A DNA stretch of 64,000 nt from Hofstenia miamia (lineage: Eukaryota > Xenacoelomorpha > Acoela), in the NCBI GenBank assembly GCA_004352715.1, contig SCFE01000112.1, positions 510,530 to 574,529 on the forward strand, in the 5' to 3' direction. Positions 51,501-59,010 of the stretch are shown in pieces. Position 1 is the stretch's first letter. Every line of letters starts with the position of its first letter. The notes below the pieces were generated by a model. The model saw only the letters and a program-made list of their open reading frames with translations, did no database searches and had not been told where the DNA came from. The position numbers and the translations under genes are program-made.

Positions 51501-51742
51501 ATAACGTCCCTAATTGTTTGGATGTTGANCAGAGAATAATGAACGCATGGACTGTGACAAGTAAGTACATTGCCATTCATATTTTAAAACAGGAAATACA
51601 CTTCTTAGTTGTTACAAATAGACAGATAGTAGTAGTATCAAGTTATCATAAACTTTTGTTTCGTTTCAGAAAAGTTAGGACAAGTACCATTAGTCATTTA
51701 ACGAAGAGACCAGCTAATTCTTTTCCACAACAATTTTTATGA
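29992..51742 (+). CDS. UBR1/UBR2-type E3 ubiquitin ligase (N-recognin), 22 exons, apparently ending before the RING
   Basis: Recognises N-degrons and directs ubiquitination. Exons: 29,992-30,275; 30,322-30,400; 30,451-30,561; 30,630-30,827; 31,507-31,647; 31,822-31,966; 34,668-34,772; 34,812-34,900; 35,004-35,102; 35,146-35,227; 35,308-35,389; 37,234-37,330; 37,373-37,483; 39,715-39,934; 39,980-40,167; 41,125-41,267; 41,340-41,761; 49,467-49,621; 49,663-49,860; 50,925-51,049; 51,160-51,279; 51,670-51,742. All have GT..AG introns and consistent phases, giving about 1,088 residues. Domains run in family order: UBR box, ClpS-like N-domain, then the long helical UBR core to the basic stretch before the RING. 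Human UBR1 is about 1,750 residues; the RING-H2 and C-terminal domain are absent. Either the last exon is wrong and more exons lie past the damaged assembly, or the protein is truncated. The true start could lie upstream of 29,992. Confidence 0.88.
30630..31966 (+). CDS. UBR gene exons 4-6: ClpS-like type-2 N-degron domain
   Basis: Exon 4 (66 codons) ends in [15 protein letters not shown], the ClpS-type MLFNDE-H-T motif. Exon 5 continues [20 protein letters not shown] and a C-AEVK segment, the classic UBR1 N-domain order. Exon 6 ([30 protein letters not shown]) matches the linker that follows in UBR1/UBR2. The Asn-Asp-Glu of the binding pocket are all present. This domain reads bulky hydrophobic N-termini, so both degron classes should be recognised. 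Confidence 0.9.
32733..33435. pseudogene. Rearranged LINE fragment in UBR intron 6
   Basis: Plus-strand 32,733-33,186 reads [10 protein letters not shown] (damaged FADD active site), then [10 protein letters not shown] and [13 protein letters not shown], the order seen at the end of LINE reverse transcriptases. The adjoining stretch on the minus strand, 33,435 to about 33,190, reads [19 protein letters not shown] and [10 protein letters not shown], the typical LINE C-terminal region. The two halves are in opposite orientation. The order does not fit a simple twin-priming inversion, because the 3' piece lies on the wrong side, so a later inversion or two separate insertions are likely. Confidence 0.7.
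34668..37483 (+). CDS. UBR gene exons 7-13: helical core
   Basis: Exon 7 reads [15 protein letters not shown]; exon 8 has [15 protein letters not shown]; exon 9 has [19 protein letters not shown] then FTVPS, the most recognisable core motif in UBR1/UBR2. Exons 10-11 carry [14 protein letters not shown] and [16 protein letters not shown]. Exon 12 has [10 protein letters not shown], exon 13 [16 protein letters not shown]. Each junction was checked for phase (1,1,0,0,1,2,0,0). Intron 6 (31,967-34,667) holds LINE debris. Intron 11 (35,390-37,233) holds an inverted-repeat element. Confidence 0.88.
36082..36588. mobile_element. Inverted-repeat element in UBR intron 11 (MITE-like, ~507 bp)
   Basis: The left end CTATACCATTTCAAGAAGT and the right end (reverse complement CTACGCCATTTCAAAAAGT) begin arms of about 50-80 bp. 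The arms are rich in GTAATTCAGAAT and CAATT motifs. The loop has no coding signal. Confidence 0.6.
38162..39580. mobile_element. Degenerate DNA transposon in UBR intron 13 (~1.42 kb)
   Basis: The ends TAGGGTGGTACTTA and TAAGAGCCGCCCTA are 14-bp imperfect inverted repeats (11 of 14 match) next to TA-rich target. The interior has only short minus-strand frames (38,735-38,511; 39,228-39,001), which I cannot assign. It is probably a decayed Tc1/mariner-superfamily copy. Confidence 0.5.
39715..41761 (+). CDS. UBR gene exons 14-17: core and winged-helix-like region
   Basis: Exon 14 begins [14 protein letters not shown] and ends with [13 protein letters not shown] (donor GTCTCT, the weakest in the gene). 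Exon 15 contains [16 protein letters not shown], an almost invariant UBR1/UBR2 motif. Exon 16 has [14 protein letters not shown]. Exon 17 (422 bp, the largest) carries [33 protein letters not shown] and KAEEKLLK, the PMAHSEL block of the family. Its 3' end GETIP-like codons pair with GTAAAC. Confidence 0.9.
42932..43334. mobile_element. hAT-type MITE in UBR intron 17, with 8-bp target duplication
   Basis: The termini CAGGGTTGTACAATT and AATTGTACACCCCTG are inverted repeats. Flanks AACTAATT (42,924-42,931) and AACTAAAT (43,335-43,342) match at 7 of 8 positions, the duplication length of hAT elements. The 403-bp interior has no coding sequence, but has many AATTGT motifs mirrored between the halves. 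Confidence 0.8.
43510..45398 (-). pseudogene. Tc1-type transposon (DD34E), decayed, in UBR intron 17
   Basis: Both ends read TACAG..CGTGCAAAAGTTT inward, flanked by TA. On the minus strand from 44,685 the frames give [17 protein letters not shown], a [10 protein letters not shown] helix-turn-helix part, then [17 protein letters not shown] (first catalytic Asp) and QNGARAQTS in place of the usual [22 protein letters not shown] follows with the catalytic Glu, and the protein ends [13 protein letters not shown]. Frameshifts and several stops inactivate it, and the second catalytic Asp is replaced. A 42-bp segment (AACGTGGAGGATTAATAAAG and onward) occurs at 44,933-44,974 and again at 45,328-45,369, bracketing ~350 bp of extra sequence inside the element. 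Confidence 0.82.
45547..46236 (+). CDS. Penelope-like element fragment, C-terminal part with GIY-YIG endonuclease
   Basis: An open frame of 229 residues. Residues ~1-60 resemble the region after the reverse transcriptase of Penelope-like elements ([18 protein letters not shown]). [19 protein letters not shown] and [19 protein letters not shown] follow, both typical of these proteins. The GIY-YIG domain is at ~135-180: [20 protein letters not shown], then LQTRVNEHL. The paired Cys (CEEC) and the Y-x-YIGET core are present. The reverse-transcriptase part is missing, so this is a 5'-truncated copy with a still open frame. It lies in the same orientation as the UBR gene in intron 17 and would be spliced out. 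Confidence 0.85.
   Translation: MKWNVKIDICCDSKYKIHTIKCLLNRIIKISSNYQNLIESISKLYEILENNGYQLRLIKRYVVQQLTKKPEVICNQDQSNDKEPIYWKLPYIEEHQQLPNLRIKNINAKLWYTRIRPILETKKTFNIFRNKDPIQEMLVSSIVYKFTCEECHYSYIGETKRHLQTRVNEHLSGHLNSEIYTHQHRANNINFKIIMKTPNTKISEALIIKNSNKQRLINKQKMFNILNIF
46720..48345 (-). pseudogene. Decayed gene of a repeat-associated animal protein family of unknown function
   Basis: Minus-strand fragments follow a recurring family order. About 48,340-48,028: [16 protein letters not shown], a one-base frameshift, [10 protein letters not shown], then [14 protein letters not shown] and a donor-like GTAAAG. 47,853-47,317: [54 protein letters not shown] and LWDSRAK. 47,290-47,068: [17 protein letters not shown]. 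47,062-46,862: [14 protein letters not shown]. Down to ~46,730: [19 protein letters not shown] recall this family as very abundant uncharacterised proteins in arthropods and other invertebrates, probably spread by a mobile element. No catalytic function is established to my knowledge. Stops and frameshifts make this copy inactive. Confidence 0.75.
48627..49278. mobile_element. Tc1-type fold-back MITE, 652 bp
   Basis: It begins CAGTACTGGCCATAAGTATT and ends with the exact mirror AATACTTATGGCCAGTACTG, flanked by TA on both sides. The arms stay recognisably complementary for about 280 bp each, so almost the whole element is one hairpin. CAGT..TGGCCA.AAGTATT is the usual Tc1-like terminus. Confidence 0.85.
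49467..51742 (+). CDS. UBR gene exons 18-22: region leading to the RING, and the putative terminal exon
   Basis: Exon 18 ([13 protein letters not shown]) corresponds to the LPPPVLPPF segment of vertebrate UBR1. Exon 19 starts [14 protein letters not shown]. Exon 20 is acidic. Exon 21 carries [16 protein letters not shown], equal to the basic helix just before the RING in UBR1. Exon 22 adds [14 protein letters not shown] and stops at TGA 51,740-51,742. Intron 21 appears as 390 bp only because a 138-bp retroelement patch and a duplicate of its own sequence are inserted between single Ns (51,390 and 51,529). Its true length is about 110 bp. The C-terminus is the least certain part of the model. 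Confidence 0.75.
51391..51528 (-). pseudogene. Reverse-transcriptase fragment stitched into UBR intron 21
   Basis: Bounded by single Ns at 51,390 and 51,529. On the minus strand it is open throughout and reads [13 protein letters not shown], then [20 protein letters not shown], the finger/palm entry motif of LINE reverse transcriptases. The sequence on its two sides overlaps (51,249-51,389 equals 51,530-51,670), so the fragment is almost certainly misplaced. Confidence 0.8.
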
Positions 51743-53709
51743 AAGAGCATTTGTAGAAATTAATTTTATTTTATTACTTATATGAGAGGTCATTAGAAGC
51801 ATATAGTTCGAAGAAATTGATAATAAAATTATAGGCGCTTTAAAATAATCACAGTTGCACTCAGTAACTTTCATGCATTTCACCGGTTTTTCTGCAATCG
51901 ATTTCATTGAGATTTCTGTCATTTTGCAGACAAGTCTTTGAATGTTCACACCTCCTGTCAAAGAGTATATTTACAATTTACTGGCATATTTGGAATGTCT
52001 ACAGGTTAAAAGATGTGCTCAGTTGAATTTCTAGTACTATTGGCTTGGTTCATCTTTGCAGTATGACTTACGCATTGCCTTGATGAGACCTCATTTTCAC
52101 ACAACTTAGATATTTAATGACTTTTGTAGTCACAATAGAAATGGGTGGTAATATTCCCTTGGGCACATGGTAAAACTGATAAAACCATAAAATGAAAAAA
52201 TATGCATAGCATACTTTTTTAAACATTTTAAGAAGTGCGAATGGCTAACGTCGATGCCCTCTTTTGAAACCACATCTGGCGTAAAGTGAATTAAAAACTT
52301 TCTTGCTGAAAACCTCTTCAAAATGGTCTTAGTAGCTGAGAGTTGCATTTTTTGGACCTTCTGTAAGTCAGCCCATCGCGAACAACTTTTCATAAATCCA
52401 ATTGATTATAAATAATCTTGTGGATTTTTTCTTAAGACACCCTTACTTCACATGCCAGTTTTTGCATTATTACATGCCGGTCATTCTCAACTTTCACTTT
52501 TTTTAAATATGTTCAACTGTTGTGGTTTTGGATGGTACGGAACCAATTCCTCATCGTCTTTGTGAGTCTAATTGAACTCCTTGTTATACTTCTATAACAT
52601 TCGTGTCTAATTTCCATTGAATGCACTAGATAGTGAATTTTCAAAGAAAAAGAAAGAAACTAATGCTGGCTTTATTTAGTTCCGAGCAAATGGTCAGTAC
52701 GGAAGTAGTTTCTTCGAATTATTAAGAATGAGATAAAATGTCAATCTTGACCATCAAGAAGATTAATTTTCCCAAAATTTTGTTTTATTGACCTTTCATA
52801 GAAAACAATGAGGTCTGTTTATATTGCGCTGAAAAATCTATTGTATGTTGGGTAAACTTTTTATGCTCACTGCAAAGCCAAAAACGGGCTTTTAATCTTC
52901 TATCAAGTTTGATTTTCTGTTCGTACCGTAGTTTGAATACTTCTAATGTTTCAATTGCGTCTGAGAAAAGTTTAGGTGTGTGACTCTCAGACAATTTACA
53001 TGTGTTTCTTCATCTCCAGAGCACTTTCGTAGTGCCTTATTGTACTCCTCTTCAATAATGCTCTAGAAATAACTTTTTATCACTTAAGTATTCTATCAAT
53101 ACCTGACAAAAGAAGAAATCTAATCGCAACGTGGCGTAATAGATTGTAACATCAATTTCCACTTTCGCTGTTTGAAATTATGTGCACAAATATAGCCAGA
53201 CAGTTTTCAGCAAAATTGTTCTTTTGAGCCATGTTTAATTTTATGATGTACACTGTTGTGTTTACACTTCCTTTATCAATAGTGTACGCACACAATTTAT
53301 TCAGTTCAAAATCTAAGGTCTCTACTTCACATAGAAACTGATTTGTTGTGGCCTCAGATGATTCATTGTAACAGTCAAGTATTGCAATAATATTGGATTT
53401 AGAAAAAACTAATGACTTTTATTCCAATATTTTGCATTATTATAAACTCAATCTTAATAGCATATGTGTTTATTTTAACACCAAATAATAATATCGTCAT
53501 TTAATATACTAGCTTTTTGAAAAAATGATGCATGAGTTTATAATGCCAGTCCTGAACTACCGCACTTTAATCGTTGATAACAAAAAATTCAAAAATTTTT
53601 ATTATTTTATCAAATAGGCAGTCCTAAATATTTTTTTAACTAAATTAATAATTTCAGTTTTTACTAAGAAATCCAATATTTCTGCCCTTTTTTAATATTT
53701 ATCTTTACG
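51743..53709. other. Region after the UBR gene with weak minus-strand exon-like pieces
   Basis: No RING exon is visible on the plus strand. On the minus strand, 53,393-53,160 is open for about 75 codons (NESSEATTNQFLCEVE, then NNFAENCLAIFVHII). 52,994-52,785 is open for 69 codons (DAIETLEVFKLRYEQKI, then RLKARFWLCSEHKKF), followed by a stop and AATAAA. They look protein-like, but I could not find a splice pattern joining them and recognise no family. 52,393-52,130 is a third, weaker piece. Confidence 0.35.
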
Positions 53710-54294
53710 TGTAGCTACATCCACAATTATTGATCTATTTTGAGATGAGCTAAAAATTTATTTGTAAACTAGTTTTTAGTATTTGTTTTTTTCAAAGTAT
53801 TGCAAATAATTTCCACTATATTGCTCATAAATATATTGCAGAATGATCTCTTCTAGGCACTTCATTCTACAGTGGAACATTCTAACCAAAAAAAGAACAA
53901 ACGAGTAATAAATTGCAATTTTCTTCTTACTTGCAGTTTAGCGAAGTAACGTGGAACCAATAGTATACTCAAATAACAATTTATTATACCTAAAATGTTA
54001 GTGAGGTAGCGGTTGGGGAAATATCTAATTAAAAAAAATACAAATGATCGTTGGAAAATCAAAACTTAAATTAAAATTCTGACAGCATCAGAAATAACAC
54101 TTAAAACAAAGGTAAATATTTGCAGCTAACAAAAAGTGCTGAGCAGACGATCAGTCATCGATTGAACAATTCAAATTAAATAAAGCAACGCACTAATGGA
54201 TGACTCGAAAGCCAGCGACCAATCAAAAATAAGCATAAGCACACGGATTATAACGTAATAAAATATCACCGAAATCTCTCATATTGACCACTAA
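53710..54294 (-). mobile_element. LTR of element-A type, copy joined at a single N
   Basis: 53,738-54,294 appears identical to 58,414-58,970, the 3' LTR of element A. The left edge could be TGTAGCTACATCC at about 53,710. It ends at the single N at 54,295, short of the last ~40 bases of the LTR. Identity this high suggests either a very recent copy or the same locus assembled twice. Confidence 0.65.
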
Positions 54295-54295
54295 N

Positions 54296-54676
54296 GGTGT
54301 TGAGAGTTCGAGGGGTAGTCCAGCAAAAGAGCTGTGTGATTTGGGGGGTACTCCAGCGAAAGAGCTGTGTGATGTGGGGATTACTCCAGCAAACTTAGGG
54401 GTAAACTGCTTTTAGTGTAATCGCCGACAAGGAGAGAATCACTGTTTCAATGAATAGGCGCCTTTCTTTCTACAACCAAGCTGCAAGATTCAGCAGCAAA
54501 CAATAGTAAATATCGCCAAATGAGTGAACAACGTGGGAAGAAAACACGTGAAAACACTGAGGCCGTGTAGCGTGGGAATGAAGTAAACAACTACTACTAT
54601 AGCTTTACGAATCAAAAAGAATTAAAAAGAACTGAGCAGAGGCGCCTTCCTCTGCTAGAGTACTGTCTGCAAAATA
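54296..54676. other. Single-N-bounded contig patch with a 33-bp tandem repeat
   Basis: From about 54,315 the unit TCCAGC(A/G)AAAGAGCTGTG, total period 33 bp, occurs about 2.5 times. The patch is richer in GC than its neighbours and lies between Ns at 54,295 and 54,677. I do not recognise it as part of element A. Its placement here is doubtful. Confidence 0.6.
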
Positions 54677-54677
54677 N

Positions 54678-56990
54678 GGCTGGTACACATTCAACGTCTA
54701 TTGAGGTTAATTCTCCAATTTTTAGAATATCAGTAATTTCTTTTTGTGTAAACTGTTCAGTAATAATGAATGTTTTTAAACTTTCGCTATCGCTTTCTTT
54801 AGTTTTTCCAAAAGATCGAGGGAATATCGGTATCTGAGGCGAAAGTGGAGGAGATAATTGCATTAGAAAACGTTCCTTGGGAGATTCAATCCATTCATAT
54901 TCCACTTGAAGATCGATAATGCCGATTTTTTCGCGATTTACACGTTCGATTTCATTATGAATTTGAGGAAATAAAGTTTGTGGATTGTGTTAACATTTTT
55001 TTTCTTCCAAGTCTTTTGTGTTGCGCANATGTCGTTAAGTGAATAGGAAGTTGTTTTAGCAATGCCGTAGGATATGCGCTAATTGTGTTGCATTGTGTCA
55101 ACATTTTGCCAAAAAGTTTCAGTTAATCCATGTTTTTCTAACGAATCTCTGTGAGCTCTAGGAATAAAGATTTTGGCTGGTACACATTCAACGTCTATTG
55201 AGGTTAATTCTCCAATTTTTAGAATATCAGTAATTTCTTTTTGTGTAAACTGTTCAGTAATAATGAATGTTTTTAAACTTTCGCTATCGCTTTCTTTAGT
55301 TTTTCCAAAAGATCGAGGGAATATCGGTATCTGAGGCGAAAGTGGAGGAGATAATTGCATTAGAAAACGTTCCTTGGGAGATTCAATCCATTCATATTCC
55401 ACTTGAGGATCGATAATGCCGATTTTTTTGCGATTTACACGTTCGATTTCGTTATGAATTTGAGCAAATAAAGTTTGTGGATTGTGTTAACATTTTTTTC
55501 TTCCAAGTCTTTTGTGTTGCGCACTATCTTCTCTGTTACAACGATATTGGTTACTACACCGTCTTTTAGCATGCTTTTCTTCGTGTGCAAGTCTTTTTGA
55601 AAACTGCATCTGTTGTAATGTTTTGTGAGCCATTGAAAAAGTAAGGCATTACGAGAATCAGCAAATTTTCTTTTATAGTTACTGGTAATCTCTTTAGTAA
55701 ATTTTTTTAACTCTATTGAATAAGTCTGACGTTGATAGTGGTAGTAGTTTGCCTTCTATCGTTTTATAACGTGTTTCATTGCTAGGACCCCACATATATT
55801 TTTTCACCCAGTGTGAGAAAATGTCGATGTCATTCATATCAATACCAAAGCGAAATGCTAACATCGTAATAGGTATGATACCAGTGCGGTTTAATTGACA
55901 TAACAAACGTGCTATATACTTTTCATATTTATAGAAAATTTTGGCGTCTGATTTTAATGGAGAGCTTTCGATAGGTAAATGATNATAATTGCATTAGAAA
56001 ACGTTCCTTGGGAGATTCAATCCATTCATATTCCACTTGAGGATCGATAATGCCGATTTTTTTGCGATTTACACGTTCGATTTCGTTATGAATTTGAGCA
56101 AATAAAGTTTGTGGATTGTGTTAACATTTTTTTCTTCCAAGTCTTTTGTGTTGCGCACTATCTTCTCTGTTACAACGATATTGGTTACTACACCGTCTTT
56201 TAGCATGCTTTTCTTCGAGTGCAAGTCTTTTTGAAAACTGCATCTGTTGTAATGTTTTGTGAGCCATTGAAAAAGTAAGGCATTACGAGAATCAGCAAAT
56301 TTTCTTTTATAGTTACTGGTAATCTCTTTAGTAGATTTTTTAACTCTATTAAAATAAGTCTGACGTTGATAGTGGTAGTATTTTGCCTTCTATCGTTTTA
56401 TAACGTGTTTCATTGCTAGGACCCCACATATATTTTTTCACCCAGTGTGAGAAAATGTCGGTGTCATTCATATCAATCCCAAAGAGAAATGATAACATTG
56501 TAATGGGTATGATACCTCGGGGGGAATTGACATAATAAACGCGAGCTATATACTTTTCATATTTATAGAAAATTTTGGCGTCTGATTTTAATGGAGATTT
56601 TTCGATAGGTATGATGTGTAATAACCATTTTCGTTTTAGGTGTAATTGGAGCGATAAAACTATTTCAAATCCGCATTATTTCGTCATTGTCATGCGTAAT
56701 CTTTTTTCTATGGGTAATGAAAGGTGCAATTTTTTAGGGAAAAATACTTAAAATCCATATTGCATTTTTAGCGTTAATAGGTGGAATTTTTACTTCAGCA
56801 AAAAGCGTTTTTCTAAAATCTTTATAGTCGCGTCAACTATAAGACATCTGAAATATAGCGTGAGAACATTTTCTACAGATGGAGTGTATTGTAGTGAGGA
56901 CTTTATATCAATATCTGGTCAATTATAATAATCCGGCGGTTGGAATGCTTTAATATTTTACCAGTATTGGTTAACTGAACTGATGCTGTT
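54678..56990 (-). pseudogene. Fragments of element-A ORF X assembled in overlapping pieces
   Basis: 54,678-55,027, 55,029-55,983 and 55,985 to about 56,990 repeat the same part of ORF X (equivalent to 59,873-61,210), separated by single Ns at 55,028 and 55,984. The 107-codon frame at 55,402-55,079 appears to match that at 60,247-59,924 residue for residue. 55,906-55,694 carries the KKYMWGPSNE motif. The third piece differs more, with small deletions and substitutions near 56,510-56,720, so at least two genomic copies contributed. Confidence 0.75.
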
Positions 56991-57413
56991 TTCTGACCAG
57001 CTGTCCTGATGCGGTATGAGACGAGCCGCTTGTTGTCGTTACTAAGACTGTCGTAATCGGTGAAAAGTGATCTGAAGAACTCAAGTTCTCTTCTGTCTCG
57101 AGGTGCCAATCTTCTGCTGTTGAGCGTGTCGGAAATGAGCGTAGAAAGTGGGGTAATATCTGCATCAGTGAATGGATCTCGCGATAAAGTCTTATCATAT
57201 CAGCATCCGAGGTTCCCAATCAAAACCGCCTTTATTAGATCAAAAAACATAGTTACAAGCCAACACTAAGCTTTACAAAATTAACTAATACACACAAGAT
57301 GTTCTATAAATTTTTACAAAAATAAATAATCACTGGTACACCTTGATGAGGCAGGTCCCATCACGGGCCTAGGAACCCTTTGGCGACGCGATACACTGGA
57401 TACAGTAGGTAAC
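56991..57413 (-). CDS. Partial frame with a possible BESS-like motif, unidentified
   Basis: From about 57,200 to 56,990 a minus-strand frame reads RDPFTDADITPLSTLISD, then RRELEFFRSLFTDYDSLSND, then K.LVSYRIRT. The FF.SL...Y..LS...K....RI pattern resembles the BESS motif found at the C-terminus of MADF-BESS proteins, but that is only a visual match. Base composition is clearly richer in GC than the flanking retroelement. It joins ORF X-type sequence at about 56,990 without an N. It is cut upstream by the gap at 57,414. No start codon or splice site could be fixed. Confidence 0.35.
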
Positions 57414-58413
57414 NNNNNNNNNNNNNNNNNNNNNNNNNNNNNNNNNNNNNNNNNNNNNNNNNNNNNNNNNNNNNNNNNNNNNNNNNNNNNNNNNNNNNNN
57501 NNNNNNNNNNNNNNNNNNNNNNNNNNNNNNNNNNNNNNNNNNNNNNNNNNNNNNNNNNNNNNNNNNNNNNNNNNNNNNNNNNNNNNNNNNNNNNNNNNNN
57601 NNNNNNNNNNNNNNNNNNNNNNNNNNNNNNNNNNNNNNNNNNNNNNNNNNNNNNNNNNNNNNNNNNNNNNNNNNNNNNNNNNNNNNNNNNNNNNNNNNNN
57701 NNNNNNNNNNNNNNNNNNNNNNNNNNNNNNNNNNNNNNNNNNNNNNNNNNNNNNNNNNNNNNNNNNNNNNNNNNNNNNNNNNNNNNNNNNNNNNNNNNNN
57801 NNNNNNNNNNNNNNNNNNNNNNNNNNNNNNNNNNNNNNNNNNNNNNNNNNNNNNNNNNNNNNNNNNNNNNNNNNNNNNNNNNNNNNNNNNNNNNNNNNNN
57901 NNNNNNNNNNNNNNNNNNNNNNNNNNNNNNNNNNNNNNNNNNNNNNNNNNNNNNNNNNNNNNNNNNNNNNNNNNNNNNNNNNNNNNNNNNNNNNNNNNNN
58001 NNNNNNNNNNNNNNNNNNNNNNNNNNNNNNNNNNNNNNNNNNNNNNNNNNNNNNNNNNNNNNNNNNNNNNNNNNNNNNNNNNNNNNNNNNNNNNNNNNNN
58101 NNNNNNNNNNNNNNNNNNNNNNNNNNNNNNNNNNNNNNNNNNNNNNNNNNNNNNNNNNNNNNNNNNNNNNNNNNNNNNNNNNNNNNNNNNNNNNNNNNNN
58201 NNNNNNNNNNNNNNNNNNNNNNNNNNNNNNNNNNNNNNNNNNNNNNNNNNNNNNNNNNNNNNNNNNNNNNNNNNNNNNNNNNNNNNNNNNNNNNNNNNNN
58301 NNNNNNNNNNNNNNNNNNNNNNNNNNNNNNNNNNNNNNNNNNNNNNNNNNNNNNNNNNNNNNNNNNNNNNNNNNNNNNNNNNNNNNNNNNNNNNNNNNNN
58401 NNNNNNNNNNNNN
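57414..58413. other. Assembly gap (1,000 N)
   Basis: A second gap of exactly 1,000 N. It removes the outer end of the element-A 3' LTR and the upstream part of the BESS-like frame. Confidence 0.99.
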
Positions 58414-59010
58414 TATTTTGAGATGAGCTAAAAATTTATTTGTAAACTAGTTTTTAGTATTTGTTTTTTTCAAAGTATTGCAAATAATTTCCACTATATT
58501 GCTCATAAATATATTGCAGAATGATCTCTTCTAGGCACTTCATTCTACAGTGGAACATTCTAACCAAAAAAAGAACAAACGAGTAATAAATTGCAATTTT
58601 CTTCTTACTTGCAGTTTAGCGAAGTAACGTGGAACCAATAGTATACTCAAATAACAATTTATTATACCTAAAATGTTAGTGAGGTAGCGGTTGGGGAAAT
58701 ATCTAATTAAAAAAAATACAAATGATCGTTGGAAAATCAAAACTTAAATTAAAATTCTGACAGCATCAGAAATAACACTTAAAACAAAGGTAAATATTTG
58801 CAGCTAACAAAAAGTGCTGAGCAGACGATCAGTCATCGATTGAACAATTCAAATTAAATAAAGCAACGCACTAATGGATGACTCGAAAGCCAGCGACCAA
58901 TCAAAAATAAGCATAAGCACACGGATTATAACGTAATAAAATATCACCGAAATCTCTCATATTGACCACTAATAATACAAATCAGTTATAATACTCTAGA
59001 TTATGCTACA
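58414..59010 (-). mobile_element. 3' LTR of element A (outer end lost in the gap)
   Basis: On the minus strand it starts at 59,010 with TGTAGCATAATC, the same first 12 bases as the element-B family LTR, although the rest is unrelated by eye. It is preceded by GGGTGGGGG, the purine-rich priming tract. The visible part is 597 bp, and the remainder is in the N gap. Confidence 0.75.

Noticed and set aside
51920-52003. A possible RING remnant of the UBR gene (frame with VHTSCQRVYLQF after a TTTTGCAG acceptor-like site)
   Set aside because: It resembles the H-x2-C half of a RING only loosely. The preceding CxxC and GH residues are absent, and a stop lies just downstream. Chance similarity is likely.
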